From contig NZ_JOIR01000014.1 in NCBI RefSeq assembly GCF_000720115.1, forward strand, positions 1 through 64,000: a stretch of DNA of 64,000 bases, written 5' to 3'. Positions 1-8,478 of this stretch are shown here, piece by piece. The notes beneath the pieces are model-generated. The model did no database searches, was not told the origin of the DNA, and was given only the letters and a program-made list of their open reading frames with translations. This DNA is from Streptomyces sp. NRRL F-2580 (lineage in GTDB: Bacteria; Actinomycetota; Actinomycetes; Streptomycetales; Streptomycetaceae). Position numbers and translations under genes: made by a program. Every line of letters begins with the position of its first letter. The first letter of the stretch is position 1.

Positions 1-32
1 CGTCGGCAGCGTCAGATGTGTATAAGAGACAG
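1..32. other. Illumina Nextera adapter left on the contig end
   Basis: Bases 1-32 match the Nextera read-1 transposase adapter lacking only its first T. Bases 14-32 are the 19-base Tn5 mosaic end AGATGTGTATAAGAGACAG. This is library-construction sequence, not genome. The contig really begins at base 33, and no Tn5 biology should be inferred from it. Confidence 0.96.
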
Positions 33-307
33 CCCCCACTCCGGGTGACCTGAAGCTGGCCGACCCCGGCCCGCAGACCTGCAAGTTCAACCAGTCCTGC
101 ACCATCCAGCTCACCGCCACCGGCGGCAAGCCCGCCTACCGGTACGCGGCCACCGGCCTGCCCTGGGGCCTGTCCGTCGACGCCGGCTCGGGACGCGTCT
201 CCGGCAAGCCCTGGGGCAGCGGCACGGTACAGATCACGGCGACGGCCACCGACTCCACCGGTGCCACCGTCACCGCCGCGTTCCCGCTCACCGTCAACTG
301 GTTCTAG
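33..307 (+). CDS. C-terminal fragment of a secreted protein with an Ig-like (He_PIG-type) domain
   Basis: The frame is open from the contig end and stops with TAG at 305-307, so about 90 C-terminal residues are present and the 5' end is missing. The segment reads as a putative Ig domain: a GLPWGLSVD...GRVSGKP core is followed by alternating beta strands rich in T, V and A, ending TVNWF. This resembles the He_PIG fold found at the C-termini of exported actinomycete peptidases and hydrolases. Two cysteines (TCKFNQSC) could form a disulfide, which fits an extracytoplasmic location. The catalytic part, if any, lies outside the contig, so the activity is unknown. Confidence 0.75.
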
Positions 308-346
308 ACCGGGGCATACGCCCCGGCCGCTCCCGAGGAGGCATCC

Positions 347-1609
347 GTGTACCTGTCGACCAGCCGGGCCGCGGACATCGCCGGGGACACCCCGGCGCCG
401 AAGGGCCCCCTGCGGGCCGTCCCCGGCACGGTGTTCGCGCTCGGACTGGTCAGCCTGGTCACGGACGTCTCCGCGGAGATGGTCACCGCCGTCCTGCCGC
501 TGTACCTGATGGCCGGGCTCGGCATGTCGCCGCTCGCGTTCGGCGCCCTGGACGGGCTCCACCAGGGCGCCACCGCGCTGCTGCGCCTCGCGGGCGGCCG
601 GATCGCAGACCGCACCCACCGCCGCAAGCTCGTCGCGGGCACCGGCTACGCGCTCTCCGCCGTCTGCAAGGCGGCCCTGCTCGCCGTCACCACCCCCTGG
701 TCGGTCGCGGCGGTGCTGGCCGCCGACCGGACCGGCAAGGGGCTGCGCACCGCGCCGCGCGACGCGCTGATCTCGCTCTCCGTTCCGCCCGAGGAGCAGG
801 GCCGTGCCTTCGGGGTGCACCGCGCGCTGGACACGGCGGGCGCGCTGCTGGGGCCGCTGGCCGCGTTCGGGGTGCTGTGGGTGGCGGTGGACGGGTACGA
901 GGCCGTGTTCACCGTGAGCTGCTGCATCGCGGTGCTGGGGGTGGTGATGCTGGCGCTCTTCGTACGGGAGGCCCCTGCCCCCGCGCCCGTCCCGGCCGCG
1001 GCGTCACCTCGGGCTCCGCTGCCTGCCGTACGCACCCTCCTGCGGCTCCCCGGCCTGCGGCGGCTGTGCCTGACCGCCGCCGTGCTCGGCCTGTTCACCA
1101 TCGGCGATGCCTTCCTCTACCTGCTGCTCCAGCGCCGGCTCGACCTGTCGGCCGCGTACTTCCCGCTGCTGCCCGTCGGCACGGCGGCCGTGTTCCTGCT
1201 GGCCGCGCTGCCCGTGGGCCGGCTCGCCGACCGGCTGGGCCGCCGCCGGGTCTTCCTCGGCGGGCACGCGCTGCTGCTCGGCGCCTGCCTGCTGCTCCTG
1301 GCCCCGGTGCCGGCCGGGGCGCCGCTGGTCGCCGGCGTGCTCGCCCTGCTCGGTCTGTTCTACGCGGCCACCGACGGCGTACTGATGGCCGCCGCCGGGC
1401 CGCTGCTCCCGGCCGAGCTGCGCACCACGGGGCTCGCGGCGCTGCAGACCGCGCAGGCACTGGCCCGGTTCGCGGGTTCCCTGCTCTTCGGCGCGGCCTG
1501 GACCCTGTGGGGGCCGGGCCGGGCCCTGGGACTCGCGGCGGGCGGGCTGCTGCTGTCCCTGGCGGCGGTCGCCGTGTCCGGCGGGCGGAGGGCGGGGCGG
1601 TCGTCGTAG
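347..1609 (+). CDS. MFS transporter, probable drug or metabolite exporter
   Basis: This 420-residue protein is a major facilitator superfamily transporter of normal length with about 12 hydrophobic segments. The conserved loop between helices 2 and 3 appears as GGRIADRTHRRK, and the equivalent loop in the second half as GRLADRLGRRRV. The GTG start at 347 is preceded by GAGGAG at 335-340. The next gene starts 9 bases after its stop, so the two are probably cotranscribed. The substrate cannot be read from sequence; an exporter role is inferred from overall similarity to this branch of the superfamily. Confidence 0.88.
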   Translation: MYLSTSRAADIAGDTPAPKGPLRAVPGTVFALGLVSLVTDVSAEMVTAVLPLYLMAGLGMSPLAFGALDGLHQGATALLRLAGGRIADRTHRRKLVAGTGYALSAVCKAALLAVTTPWSVAAVLAADRTGKGLRTAPRDALISLSVPPEEQGRAFGVHRALDTAGALLGPLAAFGVLWVAVDGYEAVFTVSCCIAVLGVVMLALFVREAPAPAPVPAAASPRAPLPAVRTLLRLPGLRRLCLTAAVLGLFTIGDAFLYLLLQRRLDLSAAYFPLLPVGTAAVFLLAALPVGRLADRLGRRRVFLGGHALLLGACLLLLAPVPAGAPLVAGVLALLGLFYAATDGVLMAAAGPLLPAELRTTGLAALQTAQALARFAGSLLFGAAWTLWGPGRALGLAAGGLLLSLAAVAVSGGRRAGRSS

Positions 1610-1618
1610 GGTCGGTCC

Positions 1619-2542
1619 GTGCCTGAAACACAGCGGACTCTCGAAGGCAGGGTGGCCCTCGTGGCCGGGGCGACGCGCGGTGCGGGCCGCGGCATCGCGG
1701 TCCAACTGGGCGCGCGGGGCGCGACGGTGTACGTGTCCGGGCGGAGCACCCGCGGCAAGCGTTCGGAGTACGACCGGCCCGAGACCATCGAGGAGACCGC
1801 CGAGCTGGTGACCGCGGCGGGCGGCCGCGGGATCGCGGTGGTCGCCGACCACCTGGTGCCGGCCGAGGTCGAGGCGCTGGTGGGGCGGATCGACACCGAG
1901 CAGGGGCGTCTCGACGTCCTGGTCAACGACATCTGGGGCGGCGAGCTCCTCTTCGAGTGGGACAGCACGGTCTGGGAGCACGACCTGGACAAGGGGCTGC
2001 GGCTGATGCGCCTCGCGGTGGAGACCCACGCCGTCACCAGCCATTTCGCGCTGCCGCTGCTGCTGCGGGAACCGGGCGGGCTGGTGGTGGAGATGACGGA
2101 CGGCACCGCCGAGTACAACGCGGCCCACTACCGGGTGTCCTTCTTCTACGACATCGCCAAGTCCTCGGTCCTGCGCATGGCCTTCGCGCTGGGACACGAG
2201 CTCGGACCGCGCGGGGCCACGGCGGTGGCGCTGACCCCGGGCTGGCTGCGCTCGGAGATGATGCTCGACAACTTCGGGGTGACGGAGGAGAACTGGCGGG
2301 ACGCGCTGACGAAGGTCCCGCACTTCGCCATCTCCGAGACCCCGTCGTACGTGGGCCGGGCGGTCGCGGCCCTCGCCACCGATCCGGAGGTCGCGCGTTG
2401 GAACGGCCGGTCCCTCTCCAGCGGACAGCTCGCGCGGGAGTACGGCTTCACCGACCTCGACGGCAGCCGGCCGGACTGCTGGCGCTACATGGTCGAGGTG
2501 CAGGACCCCGGCCGCCCGGCGGACACCACCGGCTACCGCTAG
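1619..2542 (+). CDS. SDR family oxidoreductase (DHRS1-like)
   Basis: This 307-residue short-chain dehydrogenase has an N-terminal cofactor motif GATRGAGRG at residues 17-25. The catalytic pair is in YDIAK near residue 180, and an LTPGW segment follows the active site. The insert between strand 2 and the active site, together with the length, resembles DHRS1-type proteins rather than the ~250-residue classical SDRs. The GTG start lies 9 bases behind the MFS stop; its ribosome site (AGGG) is weak, which suggests translation coupled to the upstream gene. The substrate is unknown. Confidence 0.85.
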   Translation: MPETQRTLEGRVALVAGATRGAGRGIAVQLGARGATVYVSGRSTRGKRSEYDRPETIEETAELVTAAGGRGIAVVADHLVPAEVEALVGRIDTEQGRLDVLVNDIWGGELLFEWDSTVWEHDLDKGLRLMRLAVETHAVTSHFALPLLLREPGGLVVEMTDGTAEYNAAHYRVSFFYDIAKSSVLRMAFALGHELGPRGATAVALTPGWLRSEMMLDNFGVTEENWRDALTKVPHFAISETPSYVGRAVAALATDPEVARWNGRSLSSGQLAREYGFTDLDGSRPDCWRYMVEVQDPGRPADTTGYR

Positions 2543-2615
2543 AGGTGTCCTGCCGGTCGGCGGCGGCCGATATGGCGTCGGCCCACACCTCACCGCAGTC
2601 CACTGTGGTGACCGT

Positions 2616-2649
2616 GGACATGGGATGTCCGGCGATGCGTCTCTAGCGT
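2616..2649 (+). promoter_or_regulatory. Palindrome GGACATGGGATGTCC and probable leaderless promoter
   Basis: A perfect 6-bp inverted repeat with a 3-base spacer lies at 2616-2630. TAGCGT at 2644-2649 ends 7 bases before the ATG at 2657, where a -10 box for a leaderless transcript would sit, and no Shine-Dalgarno sequence precedes that ATG. The palindrome would cover the -35 area, so it is a plausible operator. Both roles are inferred from spacing only. Confidence 0.4.
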
Positions 2650-2656
2650 TCCGGCC

Positions 2657-3454
2657 ATGACGAGCCAATCTCACGCAGCCCCCGGACCTTTCGCGCACGG
2701 TGCCGGCGGCGTGGACCTTTCTGGGCGCACGGCCATGGTGACCGGTGGCGGCAGCGGTATCGGACGTGCCTGCGCGCGGGCGCTGGCGGACGCCGGCGCC
2801 CTGGTGCACGTGGTGGACCTCGACTCCGGGGCGGCCGGGGCCGTGGCCGAGGCGGTCGGCGGCCGCCCGCACGCCGTGGACCTCGCCGACGCCGAGGCGG
2901 TGCGTGCACTCCCGGACGAGGTCGACATCCTGGTCAACAGCGCCGGGCTGCAGCACGTGGCGGCCATCGAGGACTTCCCGCCGGCCCGGTTCGAAGTGAT
3001 CCAGAAGGTGATGGTCACCGCGCCGTTCCTGCTCATCCGGCAGTGCCTCCCGTACATGTACGGGGCCGGCTGGGGGCGCGTGGTGAACATCTCCAGTGTG
3101 CACGGCCTGCGCGCCAGCCCCTTCAAGTCCGCCTACGTCGCGGCCAAGCACGGCCTGGAGGGGCTGAGCAAGGTGGCCGCCCTCGAAGGGGCCCCGCACG
3201 GGGTGACCAGCAACTGCGTCAACCCCGGCTACGTACGCACCCCTCTGGTCGAGCACCAGATCACCTCGCAGGCCGCCGCCCACGGCATCGCACCCGAGGA
3301 CGTGGTCACGGACGTGATGCTGGAACGCGCCGCGATCAAGCGGCTGATCGAGCCGGAGGAGGTGGCCGCGGTGGCGGTGTGGCTCTGCGGTCCGCTCACC
3401 GGCTACATCACCGGCGCGTCGATCCCTGTCGACGGCGGCTGGGGCGCGCACTGA
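2657..3454 (+). CDS. bdhA: 3-hydroxybutyrate dehydrogenase-like SDR
   Basis: This 265-residue SDR has a TGGGSGIG cofactor motif near residue 29, the NSAG motif near 96 and the active site Ser...YVAAKHG near 155. Segments characteristic of D-3-hydroxybutyrate dehydrogenases are present: SAGLQHV, NPGYVRTPLVE and a terminal IPVDGGW. The expected reaction is NAD-dependent oxidation of 3-hydroxybutyrate to acetoacetate, in ketone-body or polyhydroxybutyrate turnover. About 20 residues precede the usual N-terminus. It follows another SDR but is separated by 114 bases with its own promoter-like region. Another hydroxyacid or sugar substrate cannot be excluded. Confidence 0.78.
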   Translation: MTSQSHAAPGPFAHGAGGVDLSGRTAMVTGGGSGIGRACARALADAGALVHVVDLDSGAAGAVAEAVGGRPHAVDLADAEAVRALPDEVDILVNSAGLQHVAAIEDFPPARFEVIQKVMVTAPFLLIRQCLPYMYGAGWGRVVNISSVHGLRASPFKSAYVAAKHGLEGLSKVAALEGAPHGVTSNCVNPGYVRTPLVEHQITSQAAAHGIAPEDVVTDVMLERAAIKRLIEPEEVAAVAVWLCGPLTGYITGASIPVDGGWGAH

Positions 3455-3893
3455 GCATCCGCTCCTCCCACACCGTCTATAACAAATCTTGACCGTCCAG
3501 TAACGGGGAGAATATCCGGTTTGACCAAGAGCGCGGGTGCTTTAATGATCTAGCTGCCATGAAGCGAAATCGCTTCTGCCGATTGACCGTCGGCACGGGG
3601 GGCAGCGAAGAATACCGCGCGTTCAGGGAGAGTTCGGGCCTCGGTCCGACTTGGGGGTGACGTGTTTCGCCATGCCGCTTGAGCGGCCGTCTTGGCGAGC
3701 GCGTCCGACGTCTTTTTGTGTTGCGTCAATTCCCCTCGGTCCATCACGCTTTCCACTTCCACTGAATGCGTCCAGGGGGCAGTTCAGTGACGTCTCACAC
3801 GCGGGCGATTTGCGTCTCGTGCTTAGCACCCCCTTCTTCGAGGCTCCCCGAGACGGCTCGAAACCTCTCAACGAACATTCGGGGACCCCTCTC
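3455..3893 (+). promoter_or_regulatory. 439-base promoter and leader region of the SGNH-domain protein
   Basis: This gap is less GC-rich than its surroundings. Two TTGACC -35-like hexamers occur at 3489-3494 and 3521-3526. They are followed at workable spacing by AT-rich -10 candidates: AATATC near 3511 and AATGAT at 3544-3549. TTGACCGTC occurs at 3489-3497 and again at 3583-3591. A perfect GAAGCGA/TCGCTTC hairpin sits at 3561-3576. This leaves a long untranslated leader of about 300 bases. I looked for a c-di-AMP (ydaO) riboswitch pattern and did not find a convincing one. Confidence 0.45.
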
Positions 3894-6800
3894 TTGAAAC
3901 ACGCAAGACGAACACGCTCGTCCCTGGCGGCCGTCGTGGCCTGCGCCGCCCTGACGGGCGGACTGCTCCAGGCCACACCCGCGATCGCCGCGCCGAAACC
4001 GAAACCCGGCTCCACCGCGCCACCGACGGCACCGGGCCCTGTCGAGGATCCGGGCAAGAAGCTCGGCAACGACTGGAACACCAGTCCCGACCGCGCGGTG
4101 ACCGCCGCCGCGGACACCGACGGCCTGCGCATCCTCGTCGCCGACAGCAACCAGGCGTACGCCTGGAAGACCGTGGCCACCCTGTCCGAACCGGCCGTGC
4201 CGGCGGACTCGTGGATCGGCAACCAGTGCGTGATGGACCGCGAGCACGCCGCCGTCGTCTACGCGCCCCGCGGCTTCACGAACAAGCCCGACCTGATGCA
4301 GGGCGGCGCGTTCACCGCCATCGTCAACCTCGCCACGGGGCAGGTGACGAAGCTGCCGTTCACCGCGTCGCTGGCCTACTTCGACCCGTCCTGCAACACG
4401 ACGACCCACACGGCCGCGTTCACCGCCTTCCGGGACATGAACGACCCCGAGAGCACGCGCACGCGCGTGCTCACCGTGGACACCTCCGGGAAGACCACGA
4501 GCACGGCCGCGGCGAAGGGACAGATAACCAGCGCGGTCCCGGTGCAGGACGGCACGGTCGCCGCACTCGGCAGCCGCCTGGTCCACCTCGACGGCTCGGG
4601 CACGGTCAAGAACCTCGCCGACGCGGACAGCGTCCCGTTCGACATCCGGCCCGCCGCCGACGGGAAGATCGCCTTCGTCGACCGCAAGGACGAATCCACG
4701 CTGAACGCGAAGGTGTTCACCGGTCAGGGCAAGCCGGCCGCCATCGCCTCGGGCAAGCTCGGCGACCTCGACCTCGTGCAGGGCGAGGCGGGCCGGGTGT
4801 TCCTCACCGGCCACCCCACCGACACCCCCGCCACGGCGGGAACCGGGGTCACCCGCGTCGACGCCCCGGCCGACACCGACGTGTCCTCCCACGGCCGGCT
4901 GGCCGTCGAGCCGGTCCTCACCGCCGGCATCCGTGCCGGCCTGGACCGCGTCAAGAACGCCGGCAAGGACTTCACCAAGGCCGAGGAACCCGTTCCGCAA
5001 ACCGCCGCCACCGCCGGTGACCAGCCGGTGACGGTCACCAGTACCGCGACCGCCACCGGGACGAAGCTCACGCAGAGCGTGCGCCAGGAGGCCGCCGACG
5101 GTTCCGGGACCACGTCGTCCCCGTCCCTCGGCGCGGCCGTCGGGACACCGGCCAAGGCTCCCGCGTCGCCCGGTACCGGCACCGGACCGCAGGCCCAGCC
5201 GATGCGAGGTACCGCGGCCGCGGCAGGGGGATCGAACGACCCCACGGACGGCGACCGCTGGTGCTCCGTCTCCCGCAACGACGTCAAGGTGCAGGCGCTG
5301 CAGCCGACCCCCAACCAGGTCGAATGGGCCGTCGACATGGCCGTGCGCGGCAACCTGCGCGCGAACTACATCCGGCAGGGCGGCTACCGCAACCAGGCCG
5401 GCCTGCTCAGCGTCGACCCGCAGGGCCTGTTCCCGCCGCCGGCGCTGAACGGCGGGGGCAAGATCCCCGCCAACGTGCTCCTCGGCATCATGGCCCAGGA
5501 GTCGAACCTGTGGCAGGCCGAGTCGGGTGCGATCCCCGGCCAGATGGGCAGCCCGCTGGCCGCCGTGGACGGCTACTACGGCCACAAGGCCGACCCCAAC
5601 AACCCGGCCGCCTACTGGCAGATCAACTGGGACAAGTCCGACTGCGGCTACGGCGTCGGCCAGGTCACCGACGGCATGCGGCTGGCCGGCCACGAGAAGG
5701 ACAAGGAGACCAGCCTCTCCCCCGCCCTCCAGAAGCTCGTCGCGGTCGACTACGCGTCGAACATCGCCGCCTCCATGAAGATCCTCGCCGACAAGTGGAA
5801 CGAGGTCCACACCGAGGGGCAGAAGGTCACCGTCAACAACGACGATCCGTCCCTGGTGGAGAACTGGTTCACCGCCGTGTGGAACTACAACCTCGGCTTC
5901 AACCCGCCGTCGGAAGCGTCGCAGCACGGCGGACACTGGGGCCTCGGCTGGTACAACAACCCGGCCAACCCGCTCTACAAGAAGAGCTGGGGCCACCCGT
6001 TCATGAACACCGACGTGGACGGTGCGGAGGCGAACAAGGACGCGGCGCATCCGCAGGACTGGCCGTACGAGGCGAAGGTGATGGGCTGGGCCGCCTGGTC
6101 CGTCGACACCGGCTTCTCCTACGCCACCTCGGGCCGTCAGGACTGGCCCGGCGAGTCCGGGTTCTCCTCGGCCGGATTCCGTCCGGCCTGGTGGAACACC
6201 ATCGCCGACCGCGCAGCCGTCTCGCCGCCGCTCGACACCTTCTGCAACAGCAAGAACAACTGCAACCCGAAGACCCCGCCCAACTGCCCGGACGCGGAGT
6301 GCTACGCGCAGTACTGGTGGAACCAGCCCAACACGACGTGGAAGGACAACTGCGCCAGCAGTTGCGGCCACGAGTCCATCAAGTACCAGACGCTCGTCTC
6401 GGAGCCGGGGCGAGGCTACCGTCTCAAGTCCGGCCAGCCGGTCTGCGACAAGGCGCCGTCCGGAGCCAAGATCGTCGCCTCCGTCCCCGACGGCACCGAA
6501 TCATGGGGAGACTGCGGCAAGATCTCATCGGCGGGCAGCTTCCAGTTCGGGTTCAACCCCGGCACGGAGGGCCGCTACCAGGCGAAGGCGGACCTGCACC
6601 AGGTGGGCGGCGGCTACGGCGGCCACTACTGGTACACCCACACCCGTGACGCGGCCCATTTCGGCGGCCCCGGCGGCTACATGACCATCAACGGCACGTG
6701 GACCCTCGGCCAGAGCCTCAACTGGGCGCGCGTCCTGGTCCACCTGCCCGACACCGGCGCCCAGACCCGGCAGGCCGCCTACACCGTGCAGGGCTCGGAC

Positions 6801-7913
6801 AGCAGCAGCAAGCAGAGGGTCGTGCTCCAGCGGGCCGGCGGCTGGGTCAGCCTCGGCGTGTTCCACTTCACCGGCACCCCGCAGGTCGAACTGTCGAACA
6901 CGACGTCGGACGGCAAGGCCGACGAGGACATCGCCTGGGGTGCGGTCGCCTTCCAGCCCCTCGCGGGCAAGCCGGCCAACTCCGTCACCGCGATGGGCGA
7001 CTCCTACTCCTCGGGTGAAGGGGCCACCGCGCCGGGCGGCGCGGACCTGTACCCGGAGAGCGACCGCTTCGACAAGCTGAACGAGAACGGCATCGACAAG
7101 TGCCACCGGTCCAAGCTGGCCTGGTCGCGGCAGGCGAAGCTCCCGGGCTACTCGACCTCGATCGGAGCCATGGCCGACGGCCTCGACCCGCAGATGGACT
7201 ACCACTTCGTGGCGTGCTCCGGAGCACGCACCTTCAACATCCTCGCCAACGGCCAGTCCAGCGAGGTGGCACAGATCAACGCCGGATACCTGGACCAGAA
7301 CACCAGCCTGGTGACCCTCAGCGTCGGCGGCAACGACGCCCGCTTCACCGACATCATGAAGAAGTGCATCGACATCCCGATCCCGTCTCTGTCCACGTGC
7401 CCGGCCGCGGAACTGGAGAACATCGATCCCGCCACCGGCGCCAAGACAGGCGGTTCCACGGGTGCCCTGAGGGACTGGGCGCCGAAGTGGCTGCACGACT
7501 CGGTACGGCCGCAGATCGTCAAGACGCTGAACGCCATTCACGCCAAGGCGCCGAACGCGAAGGTCGTCCTCATGGGCTACCCGCGCCTGGTGGAGAAGGA
7601 CCACGGCTGCCTTCCCGGTGCCTACGAGGACGGCGAAGCCGAATGGATCCGCACGGTGGCCGACGGTCTCGCAACCGAGATGAAGGGGGCGACCCAGGAT
7701 GCCGGAACGTGGGCGGTCTTCTCCGACCCGCGGAAGAACTTCGACACCAAGGCCATCTGCGGCAACCCCGAGAGCATTCACGGCATCGTGATGACCGGTC
7801 GGGAGCAGGCGGACGCCGAGCTTCCGAACCCGTCCATGCAGTCCTTCCATCCCAAGCCCGCGGGGGCTCGTATCTACGCGGACACCCTGGAACAGACCCT
7901 CAACGGAAAGTGA
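3894..7913 (+). CDS. Exported multidomain protein: transglycosylase-like, golvesin-like and SGNH hydrolase domains
   Basis: I place the start at TTG 3894 (1339 residues). It gives a clean signal peptide (KHARRTR, hydrophobic stretch, then AIAAP), and GGGGA lies about 10 bases upstream; the frame continues upstream to 3651 without signal-like sequence. Residues 40-350 look like a beta-propeller. Residues ~450-650 resemble a lysozyme/SLT fold, with LLGIMAQESNLWQA containing the likely catalytic Glu and YGVGQVTDGM. Residues ~875-1020 resemble the golvesin C-terminal domain. Residues ~1030-1335 are an SGNH esterase with GDSYSSGEG (Ser), SVGGND and FHPKPAG (His). It probably acts on cell wall or extracellular glycan. 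A strong terminator follows. The substrates are not known. Confidence 0.85.
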   Translation: MKHARRTRSSLAAVVACAALTGGLLQATPAIAAPKPKPGSTAPPTAPGPVEDPGKKLGNDWNTSPDRAVTAAADTDGLRILVADSNQAYAWKTVATLSEPAVPADSWIGNQCVMDREHAAVVYAPRGFTNKPDLMQGGAFTAIVNLATGQVTKLPFTASLAYFDPSCNTTTHTAAFTAFRDMNDPESTRTRVLTVDTSGKTTSTAAAKGQITSAVPVQDGTVAALGSRLVHLDGSGTVKNLADADSVPFDIRPAADGKIAFVDRKDESTLNAKVFTGQGKPAAIASGKLGDLDLVQGEAGRVFLTGHPTDTPATAGTGVTRVDAPADTDVSSHGRLAVEPVLTAGIRAGLDRVKNAGKDFTKAEEPVPQTAATAGDQPVTVTSTATATGTKLTQSVRQEAADGSGTTSSPSLGAAVGTPAKAPASPGTGTGPQAQPMRGTAAAAGGSNDPTDGDRWCSVSRNDVKVQALQPTPNQVEWAVDMAVRGNLRANYIRQGGYRNQAGLLSVDPQGLFPPPALNGGGKIPANVLLGIMAQESNLWQAESGAIPGQMGSPLAAVDGYYGHKADPNNPAAYWQINWDKSDCGYGVGQVTDGMRLAGHEKDKETSLSPALQKLVAVDYASNIAASMKILADKWNEVHTEGQKVTVNNDDPSLVENWFTAVWNYNLGFNPPSEASQHGGHWGLGWYNNPANPLYKKSWGHPFMNTDVDGAEANKDAAHPQDWPYEAKVMGWAAWSVDTGFSYATSGRQDWPGESGFSSAGFRPAWWNTIADRAAVSPPLDTFCNSKNNCNPKTPPNCPDAECYAQYWWNQPNTTWKDNCASSCGHESIKYQTLVSEPGRGYRLKSGQPVCDKAPSGAKIVASVPDGTESWGDCGKISSAGSFQFGFNPGTEGRYQAKADLHQVGGGYGGHYWYTHTRDAAHFGGPGGYMTINGTWTLGQSLNWARVLVHLPDTGAQTRQAAYTVQGSDSSSKQRVVLQRAGGWVSLGVFHFTGTPQVELSNTTSDGKADEDIAWGAVAFQPLAGKPANSVTAMGDSYSSGEGATAPGGADLYPESDRFDKLNENGIDKCHRSKLAWSRQAKLPGYSTSIGAMADGLDPQMDYHFVACSGARTFNILANGQSSEVAQINAGYLDQNTSLVTLSVGGNDARFTDIMKKCIDIPIPSLSTCPAAELENIDPATGAKTGGSTGALRDWAPKWLHDSVRPQIVKTLNAIHAKAPNAKVVLMGYPRLVEKDHGCLPGAYEDGEAEWIRTVADGLATEMKGATQDAGTWAVFSDPRKNFDTKAICGNPESIHGIVMTGREQADAELPNPSMQSFHPKPAGARIYADTLEQTLNGK

Positions 7914-7927
7914 CGAGCAACTGATGC

Positions 7928-7957
7928 GGGGGCCTGAGTACGTGTACTCAGGCCCCC
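7928..7957 (+). terminator. Strong hairpin terminator
   Basis: A perfect 14-bp stem, GGGGGCCTGAGTAC with its complement around a 2-base centre, starts 15 bases after the stop of the large SGNH-domain gene. There is no long T-run, which is normal for high-GC actinomycete terminators. Confidence 0.85.
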
Positions 7958-7984
7958 GGCCATGGATACGGAAAGGCTGTAGGC

Positions 7985-8437
7985 ATGAACACACACACCA
8001 CGGAGCCCCGGCCCGTCGTACCGGGAGCGCTCGCAGCGGCCGTCACCGGTGCGGTTCTGGCCTACGGTGCCGTGCGCTTCTTCTCCTGGGTCGAGCAGCA
8101 GAACGCCCGGGCGTGCGAGACGACGGACGGCCTCTGCTGGACCTGGTGGGACTGGGCGGCCGTCCCCCTCGCCCTGACCACTGCCCTGGTCGTCCTGATG
8201 ACCGTCTACAAGCGGCTGGGCATCGGGGCCCGACTCGCCATCGCCGTGCCGACGGTCCTGCTCGCGGTGTTCCCCCTGGCCGCCGCCCGCACGGACTTCG
8301 GCTGGTGGGCCGCCGCCCTCGCGGGCGGGGCGTGGGCGGGCTGTCTCGCACTGGCCGCGTGGGACCGCTACCGGATCCCCGGGCTCTCGGCCGCGGCCGT
8401 ACTCCTCCTCGCCTCGCTCGTCGTGCTGTACCGCTGA
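7985..8437 (+). CDS. Small polytopic membrane protein of unknown function
   Basis: This 150-residue protein has four or five hydrophobic helices: about 13-33, 58-76, 84-102, 106-125 and 131-149. A short loop with two cysteines (ACETTDGLC) lies between the first two, probably outside the membrane. GGAAAGG at 7970-7976 precedes the ATG. It stands alone between a terminator and a convergent kinase gene. I recognise no family, and no transport or enzymatic motif is visible. Confidence 0.65.
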   Translation: MNTHTTEPRPVVPGALAAAVTGAVLAYGAVRFFSWVEQQNARACETTDGLCWTWWDWAAVPLALTTALVVLMTVYKRLGIGARLAIAVPTVLLAVFPLAAARTDFGWWAAALAGGAWAGCLALAAWDRYRIPGLSAAAVLLLASLVVLYR

Positions 8438-8438
8438 C

Positions 8439-8478
8439 CCCCACGGCGGCGGCGCGGCATCACCGTCCTGCCGTGGGG
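8439..8478. terminator. Bidirectional hairpin between convergent genes
   Basis: CCCCACGGC at 8439-8447 pairs perfectly with GCCGTGGGG at 8470-8478, immediately after the membrane protein and across the 3' end of the convergent kinase gene. It could end transcription from both sides. Confidence 0.55.

Noticed and set aside
14..32. A Tn5 transposon end
   Set aside because: The mosaic end is present only as part of the Nextera adapter at the very edge of the contig.
1004..3451. Open frame of 815 codons on the minus strand
   Set aside because: It mirrors the MFS and SDR genes in antisense, has no start signal and an Arg/Gln/His-rich composition typical of shadow frames in GC-rich DNA.
3455..3893. 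c-di-AMP (ydaO-type) riboswitch before the transglycosylase-like gene
   Set aside because: Expected from context in Streptomyces, but I could not find its conserved core sequences in the leader.
3795..6371. Open frame of 858 codons on the minus strand
   Set aside because: It is antisense to the large exported protein; composition is Arg/Gly/Val-rich with no family motifs.
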